From positions 869,501 to 933,500 of the forward strand of contig NZ_JACHTG010000004.1 in assembly GCF_014250675.1 (NCBI RefSeq): 64,000 nt of DNA, given 5' to 3'. The position numbers and the translations under genes are program-made. This DNA is from Cetobacterium sp. 8H. GTDB lineage: Bacteria > Fusobacteriota > Fusobacteriia > Fusobacteriales > Fusobacteriaceae. Numbering within the stretch: position 1 is the first letter of the stretch; each line of letters starts with the position of its first letter. The notes beneath the pieces are model-generated. The model worked only from the letters and a program-made list of their open reading frames with translations, was not told where the DNA came from and did no database searches. Shown here in pieces: positions 25,756 to 34,653 of the stretch.

Positions 25756-27029
25756 CAAAACTGTTGAGAAATACTGGAGTAGCACTATTTTTATCTGGAA
25801 TAATGTTTGTAAATACAGTAAAATCTTACTCTGTAGATAATGGATTTATCACAAATATAAAAGAGTTAAAAGAGATGTCTGATATTATGAATATTATAAA
25901 AGAAAATCATGTAGGTGGAGATAAAGATCCTACAAACACAACTCTAATGCAAGGAGCTTTAAAAGGAATGATGGAATCTTTAGACGATCCACACTCAACT
26001 TATTTCACGAAAGAAGAGTTAGAGAGTTTTAAAGAGGATATTGAAGGAAAGTATGCTGGAGTAGGTATGGTTATACAAAAAAAATCAGATGAACCACTAA
26101 TTGTTGTTTCTCCAATAGAAGATACACCCGCATATTTAGCAGGAATTAGAGCTAAAGATAAAATAGTTGCAATAGATGGCGAAAGTACTTATAAATTAAC
26201 AAGTGAGCAATGTGTTAAAAAATTAAAAGGTGAACCAGGAACTTCAGTGAAACTTACAGTTTTTAGAGAGGAAGCCAAAGAAACAAAAGATGTAGAGTTA
26301 AAAAGATCAATAATAGAACTAAAATATGTTAAGAGCAGAATTATTGAAAAGAATATTGGTTATTTAAGATTAACTCAATTCGGAGAAGATGTTTATAAAG
26401 ACGTAAAAAAAGATTTAGAAAGTCTTTTGAAAAAAGGGGCTAAGGGAATTATCTTGGATTTAAGAAGTAATCCTGGAGGGTCTTTAGGACAAGCAGTAAA
26501 AATATCATCTATGTTTATTCCAGAAGGAAAAATAGTTAGTACGAAAGGAAAGACGGGAGATGAGGAGATTGCATATAGAGAAGGTAAGTATTTCGGAGAT
26601 TTCCCATTAATTATTTTAATAAATGAAGGAAGTGCTTCAGCTTCTGAAATAGTATCGGGAGCAATTAAAGATTATAAAAGAGGAATTTTAATCGGAGAAA
26701 AAAGTTTTGGAAAAGGAAGCGTTCAAACATTATTACCTTTACCAGATGGAGATGGAATAAAAATAACAATAGCTAAATATTATACCCCAAGTGGAGTATC
26801 TATTCATGGAACAGGAATAGAGCCAGATATCTTAGTTGAAGAGAAAGATGACTTTTTATTCTTTAATGGTTTTGTTACGAATATAAATGAAAATGAAACT
26901 AAAGAGAATAGAAATGAAATCATAAAAGAAGTTAAGGGTGAAGAAGAAGCTAAAAAGATGATATCTAAAGGAGATATTCAACTAGATAGAGCTATTTTAG
27001 AGATGAATAAACTTCTAGAGAAAAAATAA
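25752..27029 (+). CDS. S41 carboxy-terminal processing protease
   Basis: A periplasmic or exported serine protease of the CtpA/Prc group, 425 aa. It has an N-terminal signal sequence (about 1-28), a PDZ domain (about 95-175, ending before GEPGTSVKLTV) and an S41 catalytic core. The nucleophile Ser lies in NEGSASASEI and the general-base Lys in GEKSFGKGSVQTL. The C-terminal tail is charged and helical. The substrate is unknown; wall hydrolases are common clients. Confidence 0.93.
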   Translation: MTKLLRNTGVALFLSGIMFVNTVKSYSVDNGFITNIKELKEMSDIMNIIKENHVGGDKDPTNTTLMQGALKGMMESLDDPHSTYFTKEELESFKEDIEGKYAGVGMVIQKKSDEPLIVVSPIEDTPAYLAGIRAKDKIVAIDGESTYKLTSEQCVKKLKGEPGTSVKLTVFREEAKETKDVELKRSIIELKYVKSRIIEKNIGYLRLTQFGEDVYKDVKKDLESLLKKGAKGIILDLRSNPGGSLGQAVKISSMFIPEGKIVSTKGKTGDEEIAYREGKYFGDFPLIILINEGSASASEIVSGAIKDYKRGILIGEKSFGKGSVQTLLPLPDGDGIKITIAKYYTPSGVSIHGTGIEPDILVEEKDDFLFFNGFVTNINENETKENRNEIIKEVKGEEEAKKMISKGDIQLDRAILEMNKLLEKK

Positions 27030-27046
27030 GTAGAAAGAGGTAAAAA

Positions 27047-27712
27047 ATGCTTTATATAGTAGCAACACCAATAGGAAATTTAGATGATATAACATTAAGA
27101 GCTATAAAAACTTTTGAAGAAGTTGACTTTGTTTTTGCAGAGGATACAAGAGTAACAAAAAAGCTTTTAAATCATTTAGGAATAGAAAAAATTGTATACA
27201 GATACGATGAACATACAAAGATGCATCAAATAGCAAATATAGCAAATATGCTAGAAAATGGAAATAAAATTGCTCTAGTAACAGATGCAGGAACTCCATG
27301 TATTTCAGATCCAGGTTTTGAAATGGTAGATGAGGCATTAAAAAGAGGAATAAAAGTAGTTCCAATTCCAGGAGCTAGTGCAATGACAGCAGCAGCTTCA
27401 GTAGCTGGAATATCAACAAGAAGATTCTGTTTTGAAGGGTTTTTGCCTAAGAAAAAAGGAAGACAAACACTTTTAAAATCTTTAGCAACAGAGGAAAGAA
27501 CAATAATAATTTTTGAATCACCTCATAGAATAGAAAAAACACTTGGAGATATTGAGACATTTATAGGTGTTAGAGAAGTTGTTATAGTAAGAGAAATAAC
27601 AAAATTATATGAAGAGATTTTAAGAGGAACAACAACAGAGTTAATAGAAAAATTAGCTAAAAATCCTATAAAAGGAGAGATTGTTCTTCTAATAAAAGGT
27701 AACGAAAAATAG
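27047..27712 (+). CDS. rsmI: 16S rRNA (cytidine-1402-2'-O)-methyltransferase
   Basis: Ribose-methylates C1402 in the decoding centre. The 221-aa protein has the tetrapyrrole-methylase fold with LYIVATPIGNLDDITLRAI, EDTRVTKKLL, SDAGTPxISDPG-type sequence and PGASAMTAA. Length is somewhat under the E. coli enzyme because the C-terminal extension is missing, as in many Clostridia and Fusobacteria. The partner for N4-methylation of C1402 (RsmH) is not in this window. Confidence 0.94.
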   Translation: MLYIVATPIGNLDDITLRAIKTFEEVDFVFAEDTRVTKKLLNHLGIEKIVYRYDEHTKMHQIANIANMLENGNKIALVTDAGTPCISDPGFEMVDEALKRGIKVVPIPGASAMTAAASVAGISTRRFCFEGFLPKKKGRQTLLKSLATEERTIIIFESPHRIEKTLGDIETFIGVREVVIVREITKLYEEILRGTTTELIEKLAKNPIKGEIVLLIKGNEK

Positions 27713-27724
27713 AGGTGAAGTAAC

Positions 27725-28621
27725 ATGGCAATGACGAAAATAAACTGGTATCCAGGTCATATGAAGAAAACAAAAGATTTGATAAAGGAGAATATGCCTT
27801 TAATAGACATAGTTCTTGAAGTTGTGGATGCTAGAATTCCTCTATCAAGTAAAAATCCTGATATAGCAGGTTTTGCTAAAAATAAAAAAAGAGTTATAGT
27901 TATAAATAAAGCAGATTTAGTTACAAAAAATGAGATAAATTTTTGGAAAAAATTCTTTAAAGAAAATAATTTTGCTGATGAAGTTTTAGAGCTTTCTGCA
28001 GAAACAGGTTTTAATATAAAAGCTTTATACACAATAATAGAAAAAGTATCTAAAGAAAAAAAAGAAAAATTATTAAAAAAAGGATTAAGAAAAATTAATA
28101 CAAGACTAATGATTGCAGGAATACCTAACGTAGGAAAGTCTAGACTTATAAATAGAATAGTAGGTAAAAATAGTGCTGGAGTAGGAAATAAACCAGGATT
28201 TACAAGAGGAAAACAATGGATTAGAATAAAAGAGGGATTAGAACTTTTAGATACTCCAGGAATTTTATGGCCAAAATTTGAGAGTCAAGAAGTAGGATAT
28301 AACTTAGCTATAACAGGTGCAATTAGAGATGAAATACTGCCAATCGATGAAGTGGCTTGTGTTCTAATAGAAAAAATGCTAGCTATGGGAATGAAAAATG
28401 TATTAAAAGATAAGTATAAACTTCAAGATGAAGATTTTGATCAAGTAGCTGGAGGGTTACTAGAATCAATAGCACTGAGAATGAATATGCTACAAAAAGG
28501 TGGGCATTTAAATGTTCAACAAGCAACATATACACTACTTAGAGATTATAGAGCTTGTAAATTAGGTAAATTTGGTTTAGATATGGATTTAGCTGATCAA
28601 CTAAAAGATTTATACAAATAG
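27725..28621 (+). CDS. rbgA: ribosome biogenesis GTPase RbgA/YlqF
   Basis: A circularly permuted GTPase needed for a late step of 50S assembly in B. subtilis. In the 298-aa protein the NKADL (G4) motif comes first, then [14 protein letters not shown] (G1), KPGFTRG (G2) and DTPG (G3). [11 protein letters not shown] at the N terminus and a C-terminal helical RNA-binding domain (about 210-298) complete the family pattern. Confidence 0.95.
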   Translation: MAMTKINWYPGHMKKTKDLIKENMPLIDIVLEVVDARIPLSSKNPDIAGFAKNKKRVIVINKADLVTKNEINFWKKFFKENNFADEVLELSAETGFNIKALYTIIEKVSKEKKEKLLKKGLRKINTRLMIAGIPNVGKSRLINRIVGKNSAGVGNKPGFTRGKQWIRIKEGLELLDTPGILWPKFESQEVGYNLAITGAIRDEILPIDEVACVLIEKMLAMGMKNVLKDKYKLQDEDFDQVAGGLLESIALRMNMLQKGGHLNVQQATYTLLRDYRACKLGKFGLDMDLADQLKDLYK

Positions 28622-28632
28622 GAGAAATTAGA

Positions 28633-29457
28633 ATGGATTGTAAATTAGATTTAGATTTAAATTTAGTTGAAAATATATTAGTTAATTTTTTAAAAGAAGA
28701 GGCAGAAAAAGTAGGGTTTTCTAAAGTGGTTTTAGGACTTTCTGGAGGAATTGATTCTGCAATAGTTGCTTATTTAGCTGCAAAAGCTTTTGGTCCTGAA
28801 AATGTTTTAGGTATACTTATGCCTTATAAATTATCAAGTAAAGAAAGTGTTGAGCATGCTAAACTAGTTGTTGATGATTTGGGGATAAATTCTAAACTTA
28901 TAGAGATAACCCCAATGGTTGAACCTTATTTTGAGATGAATCCTGATATGGATGGACTTAGAAAAGGAAATAGGATGGCAAGAGAAAGAATGTGTATTCT
29001 ATTTGATTATTCGGCTAAAGAAAAAGCTTTAGTTTTAGGAACATCGAATAAAACAGAGATGTTACTGGGATATAGTACTCAATTTGGAGATGCAGCATCA
29101 GCAATAAATGCAATTGGTGATCTATATAAAACTCAAATATGGGAGTTATCAAGACATATGGGAGTACCTGCTCCTCTGATAGAAAAAAAACCAAGTGCTG
29201 ACCTGTGGGAGGGTCAAACAGATGAAAGTGAATTAGGATTTTCTTATAAACTAGCAGATGAAATTTTATATCGTTTAGTGGATGAAAGAGAAAAAAAAGA
29301 AAATATTGTTGCTGAGGGGTATCCTGAAGAAATAGTGAATAAAGTGATCTCAAAGATAAAGATGTCACAATATAAAAGAAAATTACCATTGATAGCAAAG
29401 ATATCTACCCGAACTATAGGAAGGGAGTTTAGATATCCTAGAGATTGGGGAGTTTAA
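28633..29457 (+). CDS. nadE: ammonia-dependent NAD+ synthetase
   Basis: Converts deamido-NAD (nicotinate adenine dinucleotide) to NAD+ with ATP and ammonia. The 274-aa protein consists of the ATP-pyrophosphatase domain only, with [34 protein letters not shown] and [12 protein letters not shown]. No glutaminase domain is present, so free ammonia is the expected donor. NAD kinase, which uses its product, begins at 63539. Confidence 0.95.
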   Translation: MDCKLDLDLNLVENILVNFLKEEAEKVGFSKVVLGLSGGIDSAIVAYLAAKAFGPENVLGILMPYKLSSKESVEHAKLVVDDLGINSKLIEITPMVEPYFEMNPDMDGLRKGNRMARERMCILFDYSAKEKALVLGTSNKTEMLLGYSTQFGDAASAINAIGDLYKTQIWELSRHMGVPAPLIEKKPSADLWEGQTDESELGFSYKLADEILYRLVDEREKKENIVAEGYPEEIVNKVISKIKMSQYKRKLPLIAKISTRTIGREFRYPRDWGV

Positions 29458-29469
29458 AAGGAGGGTATT

Positions 29470-29859
29470 TTGAGAGGGGAAGAACAACTAAGAGAAGAAT
29501 TACAAGAATTCCAAAAAGAGAAAGAAAGAATTAGGAATATTGTAGGTCAAATCGGAGGAACTAACAATAAACAGAACAAAATAGTGAACACATTATTAAT
29601 AGTAATTATTGTAGCTCTTTTAGTTTTAGGTGGTGTATTCAATAGAATTACTCCTTCTTTAGCTGTTCAAGTAGCAATACTTTTTGGTGTTATAAAGCTA
29701 ATTTGGATGTTCTATGAATCTCAAAGAGCAAGTCATTTTCAGTTTTGGATTCTAAACTCTTTGGAGTTTAGAATAAATGAAATTTATAAAAAAACAAAAA
29801 AGCTTGAAAAAGACTTGGAGTTATTAAAAAAAACTAAGGAGCAAAAAAATGATAAATAA
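29470..29859 (+). CDS. small coiled-coil membrane protein, unknown function
   Basis: A 129-aa protein not recognised by family. A charged helix at 1-35 is followed by two membrane helices (about 42-62 and 67-85) and a second charged helix (about 100-128), which together suggest a hairpin in the membrane with both coiled ends in the cytoplasm. It starts with TTG, 5 nt behind GGAGG. It overlaps the SEC-C protein gene by 11 nt. Confidence 0.6.
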   Translation: MRGEEQLREELQEFQKEKERIRNIVGQIGGTNNKQNKIVNTLLIVIIVALLVLGGVFNRITPSLAVQVAILFGVIKLIWMFYESQRASHFQFWILNSLEFRINEIYKKTKKLEKDLELLKKTKEQKNDK

Positions 29860-30268
29860 TTTTAAAACAGCTGAAGAATTAATGAGAGCAAGATACAATG
29901 CTTTTGAAAAAGGAGAAGTTGAGTTTTTAGTTGAAACTCATGATCCAGAAACAAGAAAAGAGTTAGATGTTGAAGAAACTAAAAATTGGGCATTAGAATC
30001 AGAGTGGCTAGGATTAGAGATTTTATCAACTGAAGCTGGACAAGAAAAAGATGAAGAGGGAATTGTAGAATTTAAAGCATCTTATAAAGAGAATGGGAAA
30101 TTAACAGTTCACCATGAAAAAAGTAAGTTTGTAAAAAAAGATGGAAAATGGTTTTATCATGGATGGCTACCTCTTCAAGGAACAATTGTTAAGGATGATA
30201 AAATAGGAAGAAATGATCCATGTACATGTGGATCAGGAAAAAAATATAAAAAATGTTGTGGGAAATAA
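29849..30268 (+). CDS. YchJ-like protein with C-terminal SEC-C zinc motif
   Basis: The 139-aa product has an NTF2-like YchJ domain (about 1-112, [12 protein letters not shown] ... KWFYHGWLP) and ends in [20 protein letters not shown]. That tail is the SEC-C motif that binds zinc through three Cys and one Cys/His in SecA and elsewhere. In most YchJ proteins a further SEC-C lies at the N terminus; it is absent here. The biochemical role is unknown. Confidence 0.85.
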   Translation: MINNFKTAEELMRARYNAFEKGEVEFLVETHDPETRKELDVEETKNWALESEWLGLEILSTEAGQEKDEEGIVEFKASYKENGKLTVHHEKSKFVKKDGKWFYHGWLPLQGTIVKDDKIGRNDPCTCGSGKKYKKCCGK

Positions 30269-30295
30269 TTTAAATTAATGGTGGGAGAGTAACGG

Positions 30296-31582
30296 ATGAA
30301 AATAGCTATTGTGGGATACCCAGATTCAGTAGAAAAAATACTTAGAACTTTGTCGTCTCAGTATTCTGGAGTAACTTTTTTATCTTATGAAATTAATCAA
30401 TTAGGTGAACCTTTAGATCATTTAAATGAGTTAAGAGGTAAAGTAGATGGGATTTATTCGACAGGAATTGGGGTTTACTCAGAGATTGTAAATCAATTAG
30501 AGTTAGATATTCCAATTGTTTATTCAAATAGAGAAGTTGGTGGGATATTAAAAGCTTTATGGAAAGTTAGAGATGATTATTCAGATTTGTCAATGCTGAA
30601 AATAGGTGCAGATATTGTAAAAGAAAAAACATTAAATCAAGTATTGGAAGAGTTTGGAATAAAACTAGAAAGTGTTACCGTTCAGGAATATTTAGAAAAT
30701 AAAAAAGAGTCTGATTTTTTAGATGAGCATATAAAAAATTTAGCCCAAAATAAGGTTAATTGTATACTGACATCTTTTGGTTATGTTTATGACTATTTTA
30801 AGGGGAAAAATATTCCGGTCTATAGATTACAAGCTTCTAGAAATGAGATAATTAATCAAATGGATAATCTTTTGAAAGATATTCAAATTCATGAAAATAA
30901 TAAGAATAGAATAGGGATTAAAATAATTAAAATAGTTAAAAGAACTAAAAAAGATGAAAATTTTTATGATAAAGGGATGTTTAAAGTTAAATTAAATCAG
31001 TTGTTTTTAAAATATTCTAAAATTATTCATGGTAGCTATCAAGAATTAGGTGATGATGAATATGCATTTTTTACAACTCAAAGAATTCTAGAAAAAAATG
31101 ATAATCATGATTTTTTCTATAAAATTCTTAATCAAGTTGTTATTCCAAGTGATAAATTAGCTATAGGAATTGGTTATGCTGAAAACATTCAAGAAGCTTC
31201 TAAAAATGCTAGAAAAGCTTTAGAAATAAGTTTAATTAATGGTAAAGGTGAAGCATATCTTTTTTCAGATAATAAGATAAGGGGACCTCTTTATAAAAAA
31301 AATAGATTGGATTATATGACTAAAGTCTCTGATAATTTAAAGAAAGAAGCCAAAGAGATTGGAGTTAGTCCAAAATACCTTTCAAAAATTAAAGCGATTC
31401 AGGAGAGTTTAGGGAAACGAGAATTTACAAGTAAAGAGCTTTCAGAAATGCTAGAAATTAGTGAAAGAAGTGTAAATAGGGTAATAAAACCTATTTTAGA
31501 TAATGGATTTGCAACAACAATTGAATATGAAGTTTGCTCTAAAGTTGGAAGACCGAGAAGAGTTATCAGATTTAATTTTTAA
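30296..31582 (+). CDS. three-part transcriptional regulator with degenerate GGDEF-like module
   Basis: A 428-aa soluble protein, probably the regulator of the downstream DUF3100 cassette. Residues about 1-190 look like a PrpR-N-type alpha/beta sensor domain. Residues about 205-335 resemble a GGDEF/GTP-cyclohydrolase-III-like fold: GDDEY near residue 252 sits where GGDEF would be, followed by GYAENIQEASKNARKALEIS and GPLYKK. Residues about 370-428 form a winged helix (FTSKELSEMLEISERSVNRVIKPI ... GRPRRVIRF). The exact family name is not certain. It ends at a strong terminator, so the cassette after it has its own promoter. Confidence 0.72.
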   Translation: MKIAIVGYPDSVEKILRTLSSQYSGVTFLSYEINQLGEPLDHLNELRGKVDGIYSTGIGVYSEIVNQLELDIPIVYSNREVGGILKALWKVRDDYSDLSMLKIGADIVKEKTLNQVLEEFGIKLESVTVQEYLENKKESDFLDEHIKNLAQNKVNCILTSFGYVYDYFKGKNIPVYRLQASRNEIINQMDNLLKDIQIHENNKNRIGIKIIKIVKRTKKDENFYDKGMFKVKLNQLFLKYSKIIHGSYQELGDDEYAFFTTQRILEKNDNHDFFYKILNQVVIPSDKLAIGIGYAENIQEASKNARKALEISLINGKGEAYLFSDNKIRGPLYKKNRLDYMTKVSDNLKKEAKEIGVSPKYLSKIKAIQESLGKREFTSKELSEMLEISERSVNRVIKPILDNGFATTIEYEVCSKVGRPRRVIRFNF

Positions 31583-31619
31583 AAAAGTTGGAAATAGTAA
31601 AGCTATTTCCAACTTTTTT
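31581..31619. terminator. strong intrinsic terminator after the regulator
   Basis: A perfect 17-bp stem AAAAAAGTTGGAAATAG / CTATTTCCAACTTTTTT with loop TAAAG. This closes the block of co-directional genes that began at 12321. Confidence 0.93.
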
Positions 31620-31644
31620 ATTTTATGTTAAATCTAGATTAACA

Positions 31645-31659
31645 GTTCTGAAAAAGAAC
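31645..31659. promoter_or_regulatory. inverted repeat upstream of the DUF3100 promoter, candidate operator
   Basis: GTTCT-GAAAA-AGAAC lies 39 nt upstream of the -35. It would suit an activator site for the regulator encoded just upstream. There is no direct evidence of binding. Confidence 0.4.
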
Positions 31660-31698
31660 AATTGAATTTGAAAATAAATGAAAAATACGAAAATTCAC

Positions 31699-31727
31699 TT
31701 GACATATTACTAAAAAAATAGTATTAT
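31699..31727 (+). promoter_or_regulatory. promoter of the DUF3100/M20 cassette
   Basis: A consensus TTGACA and TATTAT with a 17-bp spacer, about 100 nt before the first gene. Confidence 0.8.
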
Positions 31728-31745
31728 TTAAAAAGATAATTAAAG

Positions 31746-31791
31746 ACCTATTAAAGACATAAACTTTAATTAAAAAAATCTTTAAATAGGT
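31746..31791 (+). promoter_or_regulatory. 5' leader hairpin in the DUF3100 transcript
   Basis: ACCTATTAAAGA (31746-31757) pairs with TCTTTAAATAGGT (31779-31791) apart from one bulged base, about 20 nt after the promoter. The loop is AT-rich with no T run, so it is not a terminator. It may be an operator or a message-stabilising hairpin. Confidence 0.45.
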
Positions 31792-31826
31792 AAATATAAG
31801 ACAACACAAAGGAAGAGGGATTTATT

Positions 31827-32636
31827 ATGAAAAAAAGCACATTTAATGTATTTCTAGTTGTAACAATAATTTCATTAGTTTGTGAAAAAATTGGAAAAAT
31901 ACAATTAGGAAAAGTAGCATTATTTCCAATGCTATTTGCAGTTATTATTGGAATGGCATTAACACCTGATTTATTAGGAAAGAAGATTCAGAAATTAAGA
32001 GAAATTATCGGAGAAAAAGAGATGAAAATAGCAGGAGATATGGTTATGCTTATTCTTCTGATGTTAGGAATAAAATTAGGAACTTTCGTAGGACCTAATA
32101 TAGAGAAAATAATTCAAGCAGGACCAGCGTTTTTAGCACAGGAGTTAGGACACGTACTAGCACCACTTGTAGCTGTGCCATTAGCTTTAAAATTAGGACT
32201 TAAAAGAGAGTCAATTGGAGCAGGATCAAGTATAAGTAGAGAAGCTTCATTAGGAGTAATTGGAGAAAAGTATGGAATATCTTCTCCTGAAGGAAGTGGA
32301 GTACTAGGAGTATATCTTGCAGGAACAATAGTAGGAACAATATACTTTGGAATTTTAGGATCACTAGCTATATACAGTGGACTTCATCCATTAGCATTAG
32401 GAATGGCTTGTGGAGTAGGAAGTGGAAGTATGATGACAGCAGCAGCTTCATCGTTAGCAGAAGTTGTAGGACCTCAATATGCAGAACAAGTATTTGCTTA
32501 TGCATCAACAAGTAATATGCTTTCAGGATTGACAGGAGTAAACATTTTAGTGTTTATATCACTTCCATTCACAGAGTGGTATTATAAAAAGTTAGAACCA
32601 AAATTTTCAAAAAAGGACGTGAAGCAACATGCGTAG
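31827..32636 (+). CDS. DUF3100 family membrane protein, probable transporter component
   Basis: A 269-aa hydrophobic protein with about eight membrane segments and Gly-rich loops (GAGSSISREASLGVIGEKYG, GMACGVGSGSMMTAAASSLAE). These look like the substrate-binding hairpins of secondary transporters. The family has no established function that I know of. It overlaps the next, four-helix protein by 8 nt and is followed by an M20 amidohydrolase. Together they suggest uptake and cleavage of an N-acylated amino acid or similar amide. AGGAAGAGGG precedes the ATG. Confidence 0.75.
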   Translation: MKKSTFNVFLVVTIISLVCEKIGKIQLGKVALFPMLFAVIIGMALTPDLLGKKIQKLREIIGEKEMKIAGDMVMLILLMLGIKLGTFVGPNIEKIIQAGPAFLAQELGHVLAPLVAVPLALKLGLKRESIGAGSSISREASLGVIGEKYGISSPEGSGVLGVYLAGTIVGTIYFGILGSLAIYSGLHPLALGMACGVGSGSMMTAAASSLAEVVGPQYAEQVFAYASTSNMLSGLTGVNILVFISLPFTEWYYKKLEPKFSKKDVKQHA

Positions 32637-33096
32637 TTTAGATTTAAAAAAATATTTAATATACTTTTTATTAATGTCAATGACAGGAGTTATGGTATTA
32701 ACAGGTCAAGCGATAGGAATGAACAAACAATTTATAGGGGCAATTCCAGGAATGTTTTTAATAATAGTACTAGCACTTCTTTGCTTTGCAGTAAAAGAGA
32801 TGTTTCCTAAATTTCCTTTACCAGCATATGCACTTTCAACAATAGTTGGAATGATAGTAAGTATTCAAGCGTTACCTTTTGCAAAATTATTTGCACCACA
32901 AATAGGAACAGTAGAATTTATGCCATTATGTACACCGCTTCTAGCTTTTGCAGGAATATCGGTTGGAGATAAAATAGAGCAATTAAAAGCTATGTCATGG
33001 AAAATTGTTATAATTGCCGTTGTAGTATTTACAACAATATTCTTTGCTTGTGCACTTATAGCTCAAACAGTTTTAAAGCTACAAGGAGTAATCTAA
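32629..33096 (+). CDS. small four-helix membrane protein, probable partner of the DUF3100 protein
   Basis: A 155-aa hydrophobic protein with about four or five membrane helices and a short LLAFAGISVGDKIEQLKAMSWK loop. It is not recognised by name. The start lies within the last codons of the DUF3100 gene, so the two are translationally coupled. The pair may form one two-subunit permease, comparable in layout to other split transporters; this is inference. Confidence 0.65.
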   Translation: MRSLDLKKYLIYFLLMSMTGVMVLTGQAIGMNKQFIGAIPGMFLIIVLALLCFAVKEMFPKFPLPAYALSTIVGMIVSIQALPFAKLFAPQIGTVEFMPLCTPLLAFAGISVGDKIEQLKAMSWKIVIIAVVVFTTIFFACALIAQTVLKLQGVI

Positions 33097-33127
33097 TATA
33101 TAATTTAAATTTTACAGGAGAGTCAAT

Positions 33128-34444
33128 ATGAATATAAATGAAATTAAAGACAGAGTAATTAAAGCTATTGATGAGAATAGAGAAGCAATATTAAAGGCTG
33201 GAAAAGCCATGTATGATAATCCTGAGTTTGGATATAAAGAGTTTGAAGGAACAAAAATAGTATCAAATTATTTTAAAAACGAATTAGGATTAGAAGTTGA
33301 AGAAGGAATTGCTTATACAGGATGTAGAGCGAGAGCCAATGAGGATGCAACAGGTCCTAAAGTAGCAATATTAGGAGAATTGGATGCAATTTCTTGTGGG
33401 GATCATGCAGATTCAAATGAGTTAGGAGCAGTTCATGCTTGTGGACACCATATTCAAATTGCAGGAATGCTAGGAGCAGCAACAGGATTAGTGAAATCAG
33501 GAATTTTAGAAGAACTAGGTGGAAAAGTAGACTTTATGGCAACACCTGCTGAAGAGTTTGTTGAATTAGAATATAGAACAAAATTAAGAGAAGAAGGTAA
33601 AATAAAATATTTTGGTGGAAAACAAGAAATGATATACAACGGAGCTTTTGATGATGTTGATATGTCACTAATGTTCCATGCTCTTGATTTAGGAGATAAA
33701 AAAGTTTTAACAGGACCTGTAAGTAATGGATTTATAGGGAAAACAGTTAAATTTATTGGTAAAGAGGCTCATGCAGGATCAGCTCCTCACGAGGGAATAA
33801 ATGCATTAAATGCAGCAATGTTAGGTATCAATAATGTTCATGCACAGAGAGAAACATTTAAAGATAGTGATAGAGTAAGATTCCACCCTATTATTACAAA
33901 AGGTGGAGATATTGTAAACTCAGTTCCAGCAGATGTAAGAATGGAATCTTATGTAAGAGCTAGAACGATCGAAGGAATGATAGATGCTAATAAAAAGGTA
34001 AATAGAGGTCTAATTGCTGGAGCACATGCAGTAGGAGCAGAAATTGAATTAACTGAGATACCAGGATATTTACCAATATTAAGACATGATTCTATGGAAG
34101 ATGTTTTAGCAAATAACTTAGAGTATCTAGGATTAAAAGATGATATGATAAAAGGTGGAGATTTCACAGGATCATTTGATTTTGGAGATGTATCTCATAT
34201 AATGCCAACACTTCACCCAATGTTTGGTGGAATTAAAGGAGCTTTACATACAAGAGAGTTTACTACGGTAGATGAAGAGATTGCAATCTTAATGCCTGCA
34301 AAAGCAATGGCACTAACAGTTGTTGAGCTGTTATTTGGAGATGCTGCAAAAGCAAAAGAGATTTTAGCAAACTTTAAACCTGTAATGACTAAAGAAGAGT
34401 ACTTAACTTTTATGGAGTCAAATGACAAGGTTATAAAAGCATAA
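33128..34444 (+). CDS. M20 family amidohydrolase
   Basis: A metallo-amidohydrolase of the M20D/AbgB-like group, cleaving the acyl-amide bond of a small conjugate. The 438-aa protein has the metal-binding HACGHHIQIAGMLGAA, ATPAEEF with the catalytic Glu pair, and a dimerisation lid domain (about 195-310, GKEAHAGSAPHEGINALNA). Its C-terminal FDFGDVSH motif supplies the last ligand. Candidate substrates include p-aminobenzoyl-glutamate or N-acyl amino acids; the sequence does not decide. Confidence 0.85.
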   Translation: MNINEIKDRVIKAIDENREAILKAGKAMYDNPEFGYKEFEGTKIVSNYFKNELGLEVEEGIAYTGCRARANEDATGPKVAILGELDAISCGDHADSNELGAVHACGHHIQIAGMLGAATGLVKSGILEELGGKVDFMATPAEEFVELEYRTKLREEGKIKYFGGKQEMIYNGAFDDVDMSLMFHALDLGDKKVLTGPVSNGFIGKTVKFIGKEAHAGSAPHEGINALNAAMLGINNVHAQRETFKDSDRVRFHPIITKGGDIVNSVPADVRMESYVRARTIEGMIDANKKVNRGLIAGAHAVGAEIELTEIPGYLPILRHDSMEDVLANNLEYLGLKDDMIKGGDFTGSFDFGDVSHIMPTLHPMFGGIKGALHTREFTTVDEEIAILMPAKAMALTVVELLFGDAAKAKEILANFKPVMTKEEYLTFMESNDKVIKA

Positions 34445-34472
34445 CAATAACTAATTTTAATATTTTTTCCTT

Positions 34473-34501
34473 AAAAGAGGCTGTCCATAGCCTCTTTTTT
34501 T
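34473..34501 (+). terminator. terminator after the M20 gene
   Basis: A stem AAAAGAGGCT / AGCCTCTTTT with loop GTCCAT followed by T's. Confidence 0.9.
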
Positions 34502-34577
34502 CTATACTTTTTTAATTTCATAACACTGTTCTTTAAAAATATTGTTCTTTTCATAACATGTCTATGTAATAAAAATC

Positions 34578-34606
34578 TTGAAATTATGTGCATATTAACG
34601 TATAAT
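34578..34606 (+). promoter_or_regulatory. promoter of the tetR-OMP pair
   Basis: TTGAAA and TATAAT with a 17-bp spacer, 47 nt before the tetR ATG. Just upstream (34518-34559) CATAACA and TGTTCTTT each occur twice, a candidate operator region for the TetR protein. Confidence 0.7.
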
Positions 34607-34653
34607 ATAAAACATGCTCAAAAAATAACATAACAAAATGTATAGGAGGATCA

